36,369 nucleotides of DNA, from assembly GCA_009702045.1 (NCBI GenBank), contig WLIV01000036.1, positions 1 to 36,369 of the forward strand, in the 5' to 3' direction. The first letter of the stretch is position 1. Each line of letters opens with the position of its first letter. Shown here one piece after another: positions 20,090 to 28,453 of the stretch. The notes below the pieces were generated by a model. That model was given only the letters and a program-made list of their open reading frames with translations. It was not told the origin of the DNA and ran no database searches. The DNA comes from Actinomycetota bacterium. Its GTDB lineage: Bacteria; Actinomycetota; Acidimicrobiia; Acidimicrobiales; Ilumatobacteraceae. The position numbers and the translations under genes are program-made.

Positions 20090-20497
20090 GTGATCCTGCG
20101 ACGTGTCGCTCCTCTGGCCACCGGCGCAGCGCTTGCGGGCGCTGCCGTGCTGGTCGCGGCGAACGACCCGTTGGCGGCGGGCAGCCACTTCCCATCCTGC
20201 ATCTTCCGCTCTACCACGGGCCTGTGGTGCCCGGGCTGCGGCCTCACCAGAGGTATGCACCAGCTGTTCACCGGGCATCCGCTGGCAGCGCTCGGCGAGA
20301 ACCTGTTCGTGCCGGCGCTGGTGGTTGCAGTGAGCTGGGCCTGGTGGTCGTGGGTGCGCACCAGCTTCGACCGACGCGCCGTGCGCGTGCCGTCGTGGGC
20401 TCCGCAACTGTCTGCCGTGGTGCTCCCCACGGTGTTGGTGCTCTACGGCGTGCTGCGCAACATCCCACACGCGCCGTTCACCGCGCTGGCGCCATGA
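20090..20497 (+). CDS. DUF2752 membrane protein
   Basis: A 135-aa membrane protein of the DUF2752 family, recognised by the motif CPGCGLTRG (near residues 50-58) after the first hydrophobic segment and by its small size with about three membrane spans. The Cys pair and following His (MHQLFTGHP) are conserved in the family. The function of the family is unknown. The GTG start is supported by the upstream TACCAT box. It diverges from the ABC-F gene and is convergent with the SGNH hydrolase gene, 8 nt apart. Confidence 0.8.
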   Translation: MILRRVAPLATGAALAGAAVLVAANDPLAAGSHFPSCIFRSTTGLWCPGCGLTRGMHQLFTGHPLAALGENLFVPALVVAVSWAWWSWVRTSFDRRAVRVPSWAPQLSAVVLPTVLVLYGVLRNIPHAPFTALAP

Positions 20498-20505
20498 CCT
20501 ACTGA

Positions 20506-21411
20506 TCAGGCGGAGGACGAAGCGGTCGTTGTCGACTCTGTTGTCGAGGTAGCAACGCTCGATGATGGCGCCGTGGTGTCGCTGACCGACGAACTGGTAT
20601 GTCCGGCGCTCACCGTGGTGGTGGTGCCGGTGACGGGACCACGCGAGTCGTCGGTGAACTTCGACTTCAGGCACTCACCAGATGTGGTGGGCGCTTTCCC
20701 GAGCGCCTTCGCCACCTCGGCGGCGAGCCGCGCGCGCCCCTTGTTCGTGAGGTGCAGACGGTCGGCGCCGGTGAGGCTGCTGTCAGCGCCGGTGACGGCG
20801 GCCCAGTCGACGGTGATCACGTTCGAGTGGGCCGTCGCCATCTCGTCGATCACTGCGTTCACATCTCGCCGGTTGGGAGTGAACTCGGTGACGCGCAGCA
20901 GCACCACAATCGCCGGAGTGAGGCGCGTGATCATCCGCTCCAGTTCGAAGCGGTACTTGCTCTGCTCACCCAGGTAGTTGTTTCCCAGCAGGATGACTGC
21001 GACGTCCCACTTCGCCGAGAGACGAGCGTCGAGCACATCCTGCCCCCAGGGCACGAACTGACCGGTCTCGGCATCGACTTCCGTCTGCCACCCAAGTGGC
21101 ACGAGCGCCTTGCACATCTCGCCGCCGTAGCGGGTTGCCGTGCTGGCCATCACCGAATCACCGATGAGGATGACCTTGTTGCCGCGCACCCGCGCCCCCG
21201 CCTGTGTTCCAGCAGCGAGTGAGGCCGTGGTGACACCGGAGCCGTCGCCGGCCGCGACAGCCGTGGCCACCGTCGCCGGCAACTCGCCAATCGCGAGGGT
21301 GTCGCCCGTGGCCGAGCCGTTGGTGGACGACGAACCGCACGCCGCGGCGACGGCGATCAAACCGGTGAGGGCGATCAGACCGGTGAGGGGGACTGGACGT
21401 CGGGCGCGCAT
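20506..21411 (-). CDS. SGNH/GDSL-like hydrolase lipoprotein
   Basis: A 301-aa predicted surface lipoprotein: signal MRARRPVPL..., lipobox AAAC near residue 25. The SGNH fold is seen as block I ILIGDSVM (near 83-90), a block III-like LLGNNYLG, and block V DRLHLTNKG with the catalytic Asp/His pair. Relatives remove acyl groups from cell-wall or surface polymers; here the substrate is unknown. The C-terminal ~45 residues are almost only Ser/Thr/Val (TTTTVSAGHTSSS...), a low-complexity tail that may be glycosylated or span the wall. ATG 21411 is chosen by the lipoprotein signal and a TATATT box 9 nt upstream. It follows mscL by 44 nt on the same strand. Confidence 0.8.
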   Translation of the reverse strand: MRARRPVPLTGLIALTGLIAVAAACGSSSTNGSATGDTLAIGELPATVATAVAAGDGSGVTTASLAAGTQAGARVRGNKVILIGDSVMASTATRYGGEMCKALVPLGWQTEVDAETGQFVPWGQDVLDARLSAKWDVAVILLGNNYLGEQSKYRFELERMITRLTPAIVVLLRVTEFTPNRRDVNAVIDEMATAHSNVITVDWAAVTGADSSLTGADRLHLTNKGRARLAAEVAKALGKAPTTSGECLKSKFTDDSRGPVTGTTTTVSAGHTSSSVSDTTAPSSSVATSTTESTTTASSSA

Positions 21412-21420
21412 GGGCACGCC

Positions 21421-21426
21421 AATATA
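21421..21426 (-). promoter_or_regulatory. Putative -10 box (leaderless)
   Basis: TATATT ends 9 nt before ATG 21411, giving the SGNH gene a promoter separate from mscL. Confidence 0.5.
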
Positions 21427-21455
21427 CGTGCGGCGTCGGGCCGCCGAGCGGCAGG

Positions 21456-21839
21456 TCAGCTGCGGGACTTGAGCGCGTCGCGAATCTCGGCGAGCAACTC
21501 GATCTCCGTCGGACCCGCCGGTGCTTCCGGAACAGCATCGGGAGTGCTCTTCATCCGGTTGTACGCCTTGATGATCACGAACAGTACGAAGCCGACGATG
21601 ACCAGATTGAGCAGTTGCGTGATCACGCTGCCGTAGCCGATCTGCGCCTTGTTCAACGTGAAGACCAGCTTGGAGAAGTCTCGCTTTCCACCTACTGCGG
21701 CAACGAACTGCATCACGATGTCCTTGGTGAAGGAGTCGATGACCGCCTTCACCGCAGTACCGAGAATGACGGCGATCGCCAACTCGAGCATGTTTCCGGT
21801 CGCGATGAACTGCTTGAACTCTTTGAAGAACCCCTTCAT
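21456..21839 (-). CDS. mscL: Large-conductance mechanosensitive channel MscL
   Basis: A 127-aa channel subunit that opens under membrane tension and releases solutes after osmotic downshock. The N-terminal amphipathic part and first helix read FKEFKQFIATGNMLELAIAV, the pore-lining helix carries AVILGTAVKAVIDSFTKDIV, and the second helix is near 75-95 (ITQLLNLVIVGFVLFVIIKA). The C-terminal helix TEIELLAEIRDALKSR is typical of the cytoplasmic bundle. ATG 21839 follows an AGGGATGGGG ribosome-binding site. It diverges from an unknown membrane protein gene. Confidence 0.95.
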   Translation of the reverse strand: MKGFFKEFKQFIATGNMLELAIAVILGTAVKAVIDSFTKDIVMQFVAAVGGKRDFSKLVFTLNKAQIGYGSVITQLLNLVIVGFVLFVIIKAYNRMKSTPDAVPEAPAGPTEIELLAEIRDALKSRS

Positions 21840-21887
21840 GACCCCATCCCTTGGTACATGCCCCGCGGTGCCGCGGGCGCGTCGGAC

Positions 21888-21893
21888 TATTCT
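21888..21893 (+). promoter_or_regulatory. Putative -10 box (leaderless)
   Basis: TATTCT ends 8 nt before ATG 21902. Confidence 0.45.
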
Positions 21894-21901
21894 GCGACAC
21901 G

Positions 21902-22813
21902 ATGAGCAATCCGACAGAACCGAGCGCCACACACCATGTGTTCGATGGCGCTGTGGACGCCGTGGAAGACCTCGGCAATGTGGTGGAGGGCATCGTCGAC
22001 GACCTGGTACTCGACCGAATCGACGCGCTGAAGGTGTTGCGTGCCGGTACGAAGGAACAGAAGAGCGCTGTCCTTGAGCAGATCGCCGGCCGCGGCAAAC
22101 CCGAACAGGACATCGTCAGCGAACTCTCCAAGCTGAAACCGCTGTGGCGACCCGACAGATTCGAGGAAGCGCACCGGATGGCGATGCATTCGCTCGAAGT
22201 GCTCGACCGAAACGGCGCACGAGCGGCACAACTCCCGCCCCTCGGACCGTTGAAGCCCATCGCCCAATACGTCGTCCAGCAGATGACGCGCTGGATCGTG
22301 AAGGGTCATCAGAACACGCTCGTCACTCGCATCCGCAAGCTGTACGAACGACGTGAGGCGAACTCGGAATGGGGCTCACCTGAACACCACATGCTGCGCC
22401 GGGCGCGTATCGACGCAGCCCGAGTCGAGCCGGGGTACAAGGGCAACCCACTCGGCCTGCCGACCTTCCTGGTCGGCGGAGCGATCCTGTCCAGCGTGAT
22501 CAGCGGCCTGCGCGCGTTCATCGACTGGGCGTTCAACGGCGGGCTGGTACAAGGTGTCGTCCTGGCGTCTGTCGGCGGCCTGGTGTTCGGCTTCCTCGCG
22601 TGGGCAGCGTTGTATTCGGCTGGCGTGGCCCGGCACCGCATCAAGTTGTGTACCGACCAACCTGTGAAGGCGCTGTGGGAAACCGTTGGCGCGTGCGGCC
22701 ACCCACCCAAGGACGGCAGCTACGACTTCGCGGTCTACGCAATCATCCTGCTGGCGCTGGCCTGGGTGTTGGTGCCGCTCGCGATCTGGTTGGTCGTCGC
22801 CAAACTGAACTGA
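21902..22813 (+). CDS. Hypothetical membrane protein
   Basis: A 303-aa protein of no family I recognise. Residues 1-170 are soluble and largely helical (AVLEQIAGRGKPEQDIVSEL, EEAHRMAMHSLEVLDRNGAR, a basic RIRKLYERREAN), followed by three hydrophobic segments near 180-200, 212-235 and 278-300. In the middle of the soluble part is a hydrophobic-basic stretch (YVVQQMTRWIVKGH) that may lie on the membrane. The stop codon is the first three bases of a 16-bp tandem repeat. A TATTCT box lies just before the ATG. It diverges from mscL. Confidence 0.75.
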   Translation: MSNPTEPSATHHVFDGAVDAVEDLGNVVEGIVDDLVLDRIDALKVLRAGTKEQKSAVLEQIAGRGKPEQDIVSELSKLKPLWRPDRFEEAHRMAMHSLEVLDRNGARAAQLPPLGPLKPIAQYVVQQMTRWIVKGHQNTLVTRIRKLYERREANSEWGSPEHHMLRRARIDAARVEPGYKGNPLGLPTFLVGGAILSSVISGLRAFIDWAFNGGLVQGVVLASVGGLVFGFLAWAALYSAGVARHRIKLCTDQPVKALWETVGACGHPPKDGSYDFAVYAIILLALAWVLVPLAIWLVVAKLN

Positions 22814-22878
22814 CCGCGTCTCCTAGTGACCACGTCTCCTAGTGACCGCGTCTCCTAGTGACCGCGTCTCCTAGTGAC
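22811..22878. repeat. 16-bp tandem repeat between convergent genes
   Basis: Four units of TGACCGCGTCTCCTAG (22811-22826, 22827-22842, 22843-22858, 22859-22874; the second has A for G at its sixth base) are followed by the partial unit TGACCG-type sequence. The first TGA is the stop of the plus-strand gene and the CTA of the last unit is the stop (TAG) of the minus-strand MFS gene. It is a candidate variable-number tandem repeat. Confidence 0.9.
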
Positions 22879-24139
22879 CGAGATCCTCGAACTGGTCGAC
22901 GTCGCGAAGCGACGGGAAACCCCACCACCACACACCCACGATCACGATCGTGGCGATACCGCCGCCGATCACCGTGGCTGGGGTGCCGATCGACTGGGCG
23001 ACGATTCCGCTCTCGAACGCGCCGAGTTCATTGCTGGCGCCGATGAACACGTTCTCGACCGCCATGACGCGTCCGCGCTTCTCATCGGGTGTCACCAACG
23101 GCACCAACGAGCCGCGGATGTAGACGCTCACCATGTCCGCTCCGGCCAGAATCATCAGCGCGACGAACGCAACCAGGTACGAGTGAGTGAGGCCCAACAG
23201 CACGGTTGCCAGGCCAAACACGAACACCGCGAGGAGCAGCCCGCGACCGATGTGACGACGCAGCGGTTTGAACGCGAGGAACACAGCCATCGCTGCAGCT
23301 CCGACACCGGGCGCAGCCCGCAGGAAGCCGTAGGCCACCTTGCCCACACCCAAACGGTCTTCGGCGATCGCCGGCAGCAGTGCCACGGCGCCACCGAACA
23401 ACACGGCGAACAGATCGAGACCGATTGCGGCCAACAGGATGGGCGTTCGCCGCACGAACACCAGACCCTCCATCGCGCTACGGAACGTGGGCCGGTCACC
23501 CTGCGCCGGGCGGTCCGGTCGGCGCACGAAATGCAGACCGGCAATCAGGACGCCGGCAACAACGATCAACACAGTGGATGCCCCGTACGCGATGGCCGGG
23601 TGCCACGCGTACAGCAGACCCGACAGCGCCGGGCCGAGGATCGTGGCACCCGTCCATGTCGCTGAATACATCGCGATCACACGCGGGATACCACCCTCGG
23701 GCGCCACCATCGCCGGCATCGGGCGCGTGGCCGGCGCAAGGAACGCGCGAGCGACTCCATAGAAGAAGGCAATCACGAACAGCGGCCACACCTTTGTGGG
23801 CGAGGACGTCGCATAGATCAGTAAGGCGATGGCGCACAGGACCTCGCCAGCGATGGCCACGAGCGCGATCTTCTTACGATCGAAGCGGTCAGCCACGGTG
23901 CCCGTGACGAGCACCAACAGCGCCGCTGGCAGGAACTCGCACAGACCGATCCAGCCGAGATCGGCCTCGCGGTGTGTGATGGAGTAGGCCTGCAGACCAA
24001 GCGCCGCCGCTTGCAGTGCAACACCGGTGAACAGCACGCCGTTGGCAATCATGAGCGCGCGCACCCCGCCGAACTGCAGCACCTCACGGGTGGTCATCGT
24101 CGGCGGTTCGGGAGTGACGTCAGTGGTGTCGGTTGGCAC
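22871..24139 (-). CDS. MFS transporter
   Basis: A 422-aa integral membrane protein with about twelve hydrophobic segments and the major-facilitator loop signature GTVADRFDRKKIALVA after the second segment. The layout (ALRAFLAPATRPMPAMV-like linker with RAFLAPATRPMPAMVAP, then FVRRPDRPAQGDRP in the central cytoplasmic loop) resembles MFS_3/enterobactin-exporter-type drug or siderophore efflux proteins. The substrate is unknown. GTG at 24139 has a TAGTGT box ending 9 nt upstream; an internal ATG at 24097 is possible. It diverges from the amidase gene and its stop codon lies in the tandem repeat. Confidence 0.88.
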   Translation of the reverse strand: MPTDTTDVTPEPPTMTTREVLQFGGVRALMIANGVLFTGVALQAAALGLQAYSITHREADLGWIGLCEFLPAALLVLVTGTVADRFDRKKIALVAIAGEVLCAIALLIYATSSPTKVWPLFVIAFFYGVARAFLAPATRPMPAMVAPEGGIPRVIAMYSATWTGATILGPALSGLLYAWHPAIAYGASTVLIVVAGVLIAGLHFVRRPDRPAQGDRPTFRSAMEGLVFVRRTPILLAAIGLDLFAVLFGGAVALLPAIAEDRLGVGKVAYGFLRAAPGVGAAAMAVFLAFKPLRRHIGRGLLLAVFVFGLATVLLGLTHSYLVAFVALMILAGADMVSVYIRGSLVPLVTPDEKRGRVMAVENVFIGASNELGAFESGIVAQSIGTPATVIGGGIATIVIVGVWWWGFPSLRDVDQFEDLGH

Positions 24140-24148
24140 GAGCCGATG

Positions 24149-24154
24149 ACACTA
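24149..24154 (-). promoter_or_regulatory. Putative -10 box (leaderless)
   Basis: TAGTGT ends 9 nt before GTG 24139. In the same 39-nt gap the divergent amidase has a poorer TACACA box (24167-24172) 6 nt before its ATG. Confidence 0.4.
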
Positions 24155-24178
24155 CAAGGGAAGTGCTACACAGAGCCG

Positions 24179-25615
24179 ATGAGTTCACTCGCGGATGACA
24201 CTCGCTGGCTTGACGCCACCGCCCAGGCCGACCTTGTGCGCACCGGGCAGGTGTCCCCGCCCGAGTTGCTCGACGCCGCCATCGAGCGCATCGAGCGCAT
24301 CGACCCAGAACTGAACGCGGTCGTCATCCGCTGGTTCGACCACGCCCGAGAAGTGGCGAGCGGTCCGCTCCCCGATGGTCCGTTCCGTGGTGTGCCCACC
24401 TTGTTGAAAGACCTGTGGGCGCATTACGCCGGCCAGACGCTCAGCAACGGCTGCCAAGTCGTGAAGGACGCCGCACCCGTGTCCGCCACGGACACCACGC
24501 TCGTGTCGCGTTTCCGCGCCGCCGGATTCGTGATCGCCGGACGGACCAACAGCCCCGAGTTCGGCAGCCTGCCCACCACCGAACCCACCGCATGGGGACC
24601 CACCCGCAACCCGTGGGACACCGGACGTTCGCCCGGTGGCTCCAGCGGCGGTTCGGCGGCAGCGGTCGCGTCGGGGATGGTGCCATTGGCCCACGCCAGC
24701 GACGGTGGGGGCAGTATTCGTATTCCAGCCTCTGCGTGCGGACTGGTCGGGCTGAAGCCGTCGCAGGGTCGCATCACGCTCGGGCCATACCGCGACGAGA
24801 GCAACTTAGGGGTGGAGCTGTGCGTCAGCCGCTCGTTGCGCGACACCGCGGCGTTGCTGGATGCCGTGCGCGGCCCCGGCGTTGGCGACACGATGATCGC
24901 GCCTGCCCCAACACGTCCATACGTGCAGGAACTCGGTGCCGATCCTGGCCGTTTGCGCATCGGCCTGCTCGACCACCATCCCTTCGGTGGGCCGGTGCAC
25001 GACCAGTGCGCACTTGCGGCGCGAGAGACTGCGGCGCTGCTCGAATCACTCGGCCACCATGTGGAGCCGGAGTACCCAGCGGCCATGCGGAATACCGAGT
25101 TTGCGCGCCGGTTTGGCGCACTCTGGAGCACGAACATGGGCGCCTCCTTCGCCCGCATCGCCGAGCAGATGGGCCGCGATCTGGTGCCCGGCGACGTGGA
25201 ACTGGTGAACTGGGTGCAGGCAGAGTTCGCCCGTGGCGTGAACGGTGTCGAGTACGCGCTCGGCCTCTCCGCCAATGTGGAGTTCCGGCGCGCTGTGCAG
25301 CAGTGGTGGCACGACGGCTGGGACCTGTTGCTCACACCGACGATGGCCGAGCCCCCAGTGCCGATCGGCTCATTCAGGAACGACCCCGAGAACCCGATGG
25401 CACCAATGTTTCGGGCCGGGCAGCTGTGCGCGTTCACCCCGGCGTTCAACTCCAGCGGTCAACCAGCAATCAGCCTGCCGATGCATTGGACCCCAGATGG
25501 TCTGCCCGTCGGTATTCAACTGGTGGCCGCATATGGACGTGAGGATGTGTTGTTCCGGGTTGCGGCGCAACTGGAAGCCGCACAGCCCTGGGAACACCGA
25601 CGCCCGTCGATCTGA
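24179..25615 (+). CDS. Amidase (amidase signature family)
   Basis: A 478-aa hydrolase of the amidase signature family with the complete Ser-cisSer-Lys triad: Lys77 in TLLKDLW, Ser155 in GGSSGGSA and the nucleophile Ser179 in DGGGSIRIPAS. The C-terminal GIQLVAAYGREDVLFRVAAQLE is typical of the family. It is not GatA: no gatB or gatC lies nearby, and the overall sequence fits catabolic or 6-aminohexanoate-type amidases. The substrate is unknown. ATG 24179 is chosen since the upstream frame overlaps the divergent MFS gene. Confidence 0.9.
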   Translation: MSSLADDTRWLDATAQADLVRTGQVSPPELLDAAIERIERIDPELNAVVIRWFDHAREVASGPLPDGPFRGVPTLLKDLWAHYAGQTLSNGCQVVKDAAPVSATDTTLVSRFRAAGFVIAGRTNSPEFGSLPTTEPTAWGPTRNPWDTGRSPGGSSGGSAAAVASGMVPLAHASDGGGSIRIPASACGLVGLKPSQGRITLGPYRDESNLGVELCVSRSLRDTAALLDAVRGPGVGDTMIAPAPTRPYVQELGADPGRLRIGLLDHHPFGGPVHDQCALAARETAALLESLGHHVEPEYPAAMRNTEFARRFGALWSTNMGASFARIAEQMGRDLVPGDVELVNWVQAEFARGVNGVEYALGLSANVEFRRAVQQWWHDGWDLLLTPTMAEPPVPIGSFRNDPENPMAPMFRAGQLCAFTPAFNSSGQPAISLPMHWTPDGLPVGIQLVAAYGREDVLFRVAAQLEAAQPWEHRRPSI

Positions 25616-25634
25616 GAGCAACGCGAGCCGTTGT

Positions 25635-26417
25635 CTACTTCCTGAGGTCGAGGTCGTCCACGTGAGCCGGAACGTCCATACCCCAGCGCCGCATTCCTTC
25701 TTCGACACGCGCAATCACTGTCTCGAGCACCGCAATACGTGCGTAGCGCTTCTGCTCGGCGCCGATGACGTCCCACGGTGAAAGCTCGTGCGATGTGCGC
25801 TCGAACATCTCCTCCGCCGCCTCTTCGTAAATGCGGTTCTTGTCGCGGTTGCGCCAGTCCTCGTCGGTGAGCTTCCAGCGTTTCAACGGATCGGCTGAAC
25901 GGCTCTCGAAGCGGCGGAGTTGCTCATCATCGCTGACGTGCATCCAGAACTTCACGAGGATGATGCTCTCCGAGCAGAGCGACTCCTCGAAGTCGACGAT
26001 CGATTTGTAGCCGCGCTTCCACTCCGCTTTGGTAGCAAAGCCCTCCACCCGTTCGACGAGCACGCGGCCGTACCAGCTGCGATCGAACACCGCCATCTCA
26101 CCCAGCCCGGGAAGCTCGCGATAGAAGCGCCACAGGAAGTGGTGGTGCTTCTCCTGTGGCGTCGGCTTGGCGTAGGACACGACCTTGTAGTGACGCGGGT
26201 CGAGGTGGCCGACCAGCGCCTTGATCGCGCCGCCCTTGCCGGAGGCGTCTGGGCCCTCCAACACGACGAGCAGGCCCGGGCCCAAGGTGCTGGGGCCCAT
26301 CAGCCCGCCCAGGTGCAGTCGGAGCTGGAACAGCCGTCGCTGCCCTTCTGCCAATCGCCGCTCGTACTCGCCTCGGTCGAGACGGTTCGACATGTCGAGC
26401 CTGTCGATGATGCCCAT
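25635..26417 (-). CDS. ppk2: Polyphosphate kinase 2 family protein
   Basis: A 260-aa PPK2 enzyme that transfers phosphate between polyphosphate and nucleotides. The P-loop is GPDASGKGG (55-63, Lys61), the Walker B-like FDRSWYGR is at 111-118 with Asp112, and the lid region has KLTDEDWRNRDKN. The single domain and length fit class I PPK2 or related one-domain enzymes; whether it prefers ADP, GDP or AMP cannot be read with certainty. ATG 26417 has TAGGGT ending 8 nt upstream and no ribosome-binding site. It is convergent with the amidase gene. Confidence 0.92.
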   Translation of the reverse strand: MGIIDRLDMSNRLDRGEYERRLAEGQRRLFQLRLHLGGLMGPSTLGPGLLVVLEGPDASGKGGAIKALVGHLDPRHYKVVSYAKPTPQEKHHHFLWRFYRELPGLGEMAVFDRSWYGRVLVERVEGFATKAEWKRGYKSIVDFEESLCSESIILVKFWMHVSDDEQLRRFESRSADPLKRWKLTDEDWRNRDKNRIYEEAAEEMFERTSHELSPWDVIGAEQKRYARIAVLETVIARVEEGMRRWGMDVPAHVDDLDLRK

Positions 26418-26425
26418 GATTCCGA

Positions 26426-26431
26426 ACCCTA
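26426..26431 (-). promoter_or_regulatory. Putative -10 box of ppk2 (leaderless)
   Basis: TAGGGT ends 8 nt before ATG 26417, within the 24-nt gap after the SDR gene. Confidence 0.4.
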
Positions 26432-26441
26432 CCGCGGCTCG

Positions 26442-27230
26442 TCAGCGTGCCGTCCAGCCACCGTCGACAATGAGGCTCTGTCCCGTGCAGAACGTGCTGC
26501 CGCTGCCGGCGAGGAACAGCAGTGCCGCGTCCAACTCGTGCGCGTGACCGAGCCGAGGGATGGGCGTGTTCGTGGTGATGAACTTCTGGCTACTCGGGTC
26601 GGTGTCCATCCCAGCGGTCATCTCACTGAGGAAGAACCCAGGGCACAGCGCGTTCACGCGCACACCCTTGCGCGCCCACTGCACGGCCAGTTCGCGCGTG
26701 AGGTTCACAACCGCGCCCTTCGACGCGCAGTAGTGCGACTCCTTCAACGGAGCAGAGGCGACATGTCCCATGATGCTGGCGATGTTGATGATGCTGCCGC
26801 CACCCTTGGTAATCATCGCCGGAGCGAACAGCTTGCTGAGGTGCCACACCGCCGTCGTGTTGAGTTCCATCGATGCCCGGAACTGTTCCAGCGTCTCGTC
26901 CTCGATCGCCACGCGTCCGCCGATACCGGCGTTGTTCACGAGAACGTCGACCACACCGAAGCGTGCCAGGGACTCAGCCACCAACCGCTCACGATCATCG
27001 GCCTGTGAGAGATCGGCAGCGACCACAAACGACCCGGGCAGGTCGGCCGCCAGCGCCGCCAGTCGGTCGGCGCGCCGAGCCGCGATCACGACGTTCGCGC
27101 CGACCGCGTGCACCAAGCGGGCGAACCGTTCACCCAACCCCGATGACGCGCCGGTGACCACCACGGTGAGCCCGTCGAGCCGGAAGTAGTCGGTCGGAGA
27201 TGCGAGGAAGTCTGACGATTGCGTGTCCAT
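26442..27230 (-). CDS. Short-chain dehydrogenase/reductase (SDR)
   Basis: A 262-aa classical SDR. The cofactor-binding motif is TGASSGLG (26-33), with AARRADR after the second strand, which favours NADP. NNAG is at 99-102. The catalytic residues are Ser152, Tyr167 and Lys171 (YCASK). The C-terminus (FCTGQSLIVDGGWTAR) is canonical. The substrate is unknown. ATG 27230 gives the full fold. It is in the same direction as ppk2, 24 nt apart, and divergent from a luciferase-like gene 154 nt away. Confidence 0.92.
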   Translation of the reverse strand: MDTQSSDFLASPTDYFRLDGLTVVVTGASSGLGERFARLVHAVGANVVIAARRADRLAALAADLPGSFVVAADLSQADDRERLVAESLARFGVVDVLVNNAGIGGRVAIEDETLEQFRASMELNTTAVWHLSKLFAPAMITKGGGSIINIASIMGHVASAPLKESHYCASKGAVVNLTRELAVQWARKGVRVNALCPGFFLSEMTAGMDTDPSSQKFITTNTPIPRLGHAHELDAALLFLAGSGSTFCTGQSLIVDGGWTAR

Positions 27231-27384
27231 GGTGGAGATTCTGTGACATCTCCTCGTGTTCAGCGAATTCCTTCCGAAGAAGTGATCGACTCGTCACGAC
27301 GGGAACTCAGGACAACCATGAACGCAGCACACACAACTCAGCACCACGTACGCCGCAGCTGATTGCCTGTGACACGATGCGGCC

Positions 27385-28311
27385 ATGAAGGTGCGCATCG
27401 GAATCGGGTTCGGCATTCGCACGAAACTCAACGACAGTGGCTTCGGCGTCGTGGTCGATGCACTCGAGGAGCTCGGCTTCGACAGCCTGTGGCTCAGCGA
27501 GCGCATCGGTAGTGAGGCACCCGACCCGTTGGTCGCGATGTCGTTCGCTGCTGGCCGCACTCGGCGACTGAAATTCGGCATGAGCGTGATGGTGTTGCCC
27601 GGCCGCAACCCGGCGCTGCTGGCAAAGGAACTCGCCACCCTCGACCGACTGTCCAGCGGACGCCTGCTGCCAGCCTTCGGCCTCGGGGCGGTCGATCCGC
27701 ACGAACAACAGGCCTTCGGCGTCGACCGGAAGGCTCGGGCGGCGATCTTCGACGAGGCCCTGCAGGTACTGCGCGGTTGCTGGGCTCCCGAGCCACTCAC
27801 TCACCACGGCACCTATTACCAGTACGACGAGCTGCAGGTGCTGCCCAAGCCGGCGCAGGCGCACCTCGATGTCTGGCTCGGCGGACTGGCGCCATCGGAA
27901 CTGCGGCGGGTCGGCCGCCTGGCCGATGGCTGGATGCCCAGCTTCCTCGCTCCCGACGACGCAGCACGCGGCCGCGAGGTGATCGAAGCGACCTGCGCCG
28001 AGCACGGCCGCACGATCGACCCGGAACACTTCGGCGCACTCATCCCCTATTCCGTCGGCCCGCCACCCGCGGCGGTGCTCGCCGCACTGGCCGCCCGCCG
28101 GCCCGATCTGGCCGACCCGAGCGTGCTCGTCCCGAACGGCTGGGACCAGTTGATGGCGACCATCGATCGCTTCGTCGCGGTCGGCACGTCGAAGTTCGTC
28201 ATCCTGCCGATGAACGAACCGGCGGGACCGGACGAATGGGTGCGACACCTGGAAGAGGCCGCTCCGATCGTGCTCGAACGACAAAATTCCGTCCAACACC
28301 ACGAACAGTGA
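27385..28311 (+). CDS. LLM-class F420-dependent oxidoreductase
   Basis: A 308-aa luciferase-like protein: MKVRIGIGFGIRTKLND, then LEELGFDSLWLSERIG (near 28-43), GMSVMVLPGRNPALLAKELATLDRLS and the GRLLPAFGLGAVDPHE cofactor-side loop. From memory it resembles the MSMEG_3544-type family (TIGR03854). The substrate is unknown. ATG 27385 starts at the natural beginning of the first beta strand. It is divergent from the SDR gene; the 154-nt gap between them shows no convincing operator or RNA. Confidence 0.85.
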   Translation: MKVRIGIGFGIRTKLNDSGFGVVVDALEELGFDSLWLSERIGSEAPDPLVAMSFAAGRTRRLKFGMSVMVLPGRNPALLAKELATLDRLSSGRLLPAFGLGAVDPHEQQAFGVDRKARAAIFDEALQVLRGCWAPEPLTHHGTYYQYDELQVLPKPAQAHLDVWLGGLAPSELRRVGRLADGWMPSFLAPDDAARGREVIEATCAEHGRTIDPEHFGALIPYSVGPPPAAVLAALAARRPDLADPSVLVPNGWDQLMATIDRFVAVGTSKFVILPMNEPAGPDEWVRHLEEAAPIVLERQNSVQHHEQ

Positions 28312-28321
28312 GTTCTTGAGG

Positions 28322-28425
28322 CAAGTTTGCCGAACAAGTTCCAGATTCGCGTTCAAGTTCGAGCCGCGAAGGGCCGAAGCATCCTCCGAGACCTATGTGA
28401 GTGCATCCGTGTAGGCGGATGACAC
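28322..28425 (+). promoter_or_regulatory. CAAGTT repeats and leader hairpin upstream of the subtilase
   Basis: CAAGTT occurs at 28322-28327, 28335-28340 and 28354-28359, within small inverted repeats (GGCAAGTTTGCC, GAACAAGTTC). Further on, GTGCATCCG (28401-28409) and CGGATG-A-CAC (28416-28425) form a 9-bp stem with one bulge and a 6-nt loop. This looks like a regulated promoter with a structured leader. I could not match it to a known riboswitch. Confidence 0.4.
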
Positions 28426-28453
28426 GAGCAGAGCAGCGAAGGGAGATGCCGGG

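Noticed and set aside
22811-22878. CRISPR-like array
   Set aside because: The units are 16 bp and directly adjacent with no spacers, and no cas genes are nearby.
24179-25615. GatA subunit of glutamyl-tRNA amidotransferase
   Set aside because: The amidase triad is shared, but there is no gatB or gatC nearby and the flanking sequence does not fit GatA.
28372-28453. Cyclic di-GMP (GEMM) or cyclic di-AMP (ydaO) riboswitch before the subtilase
   Set aside because: A GGCCGAAGC string and a hairpin are present, but the conserved cores and paired elements of these families cannot be matched.
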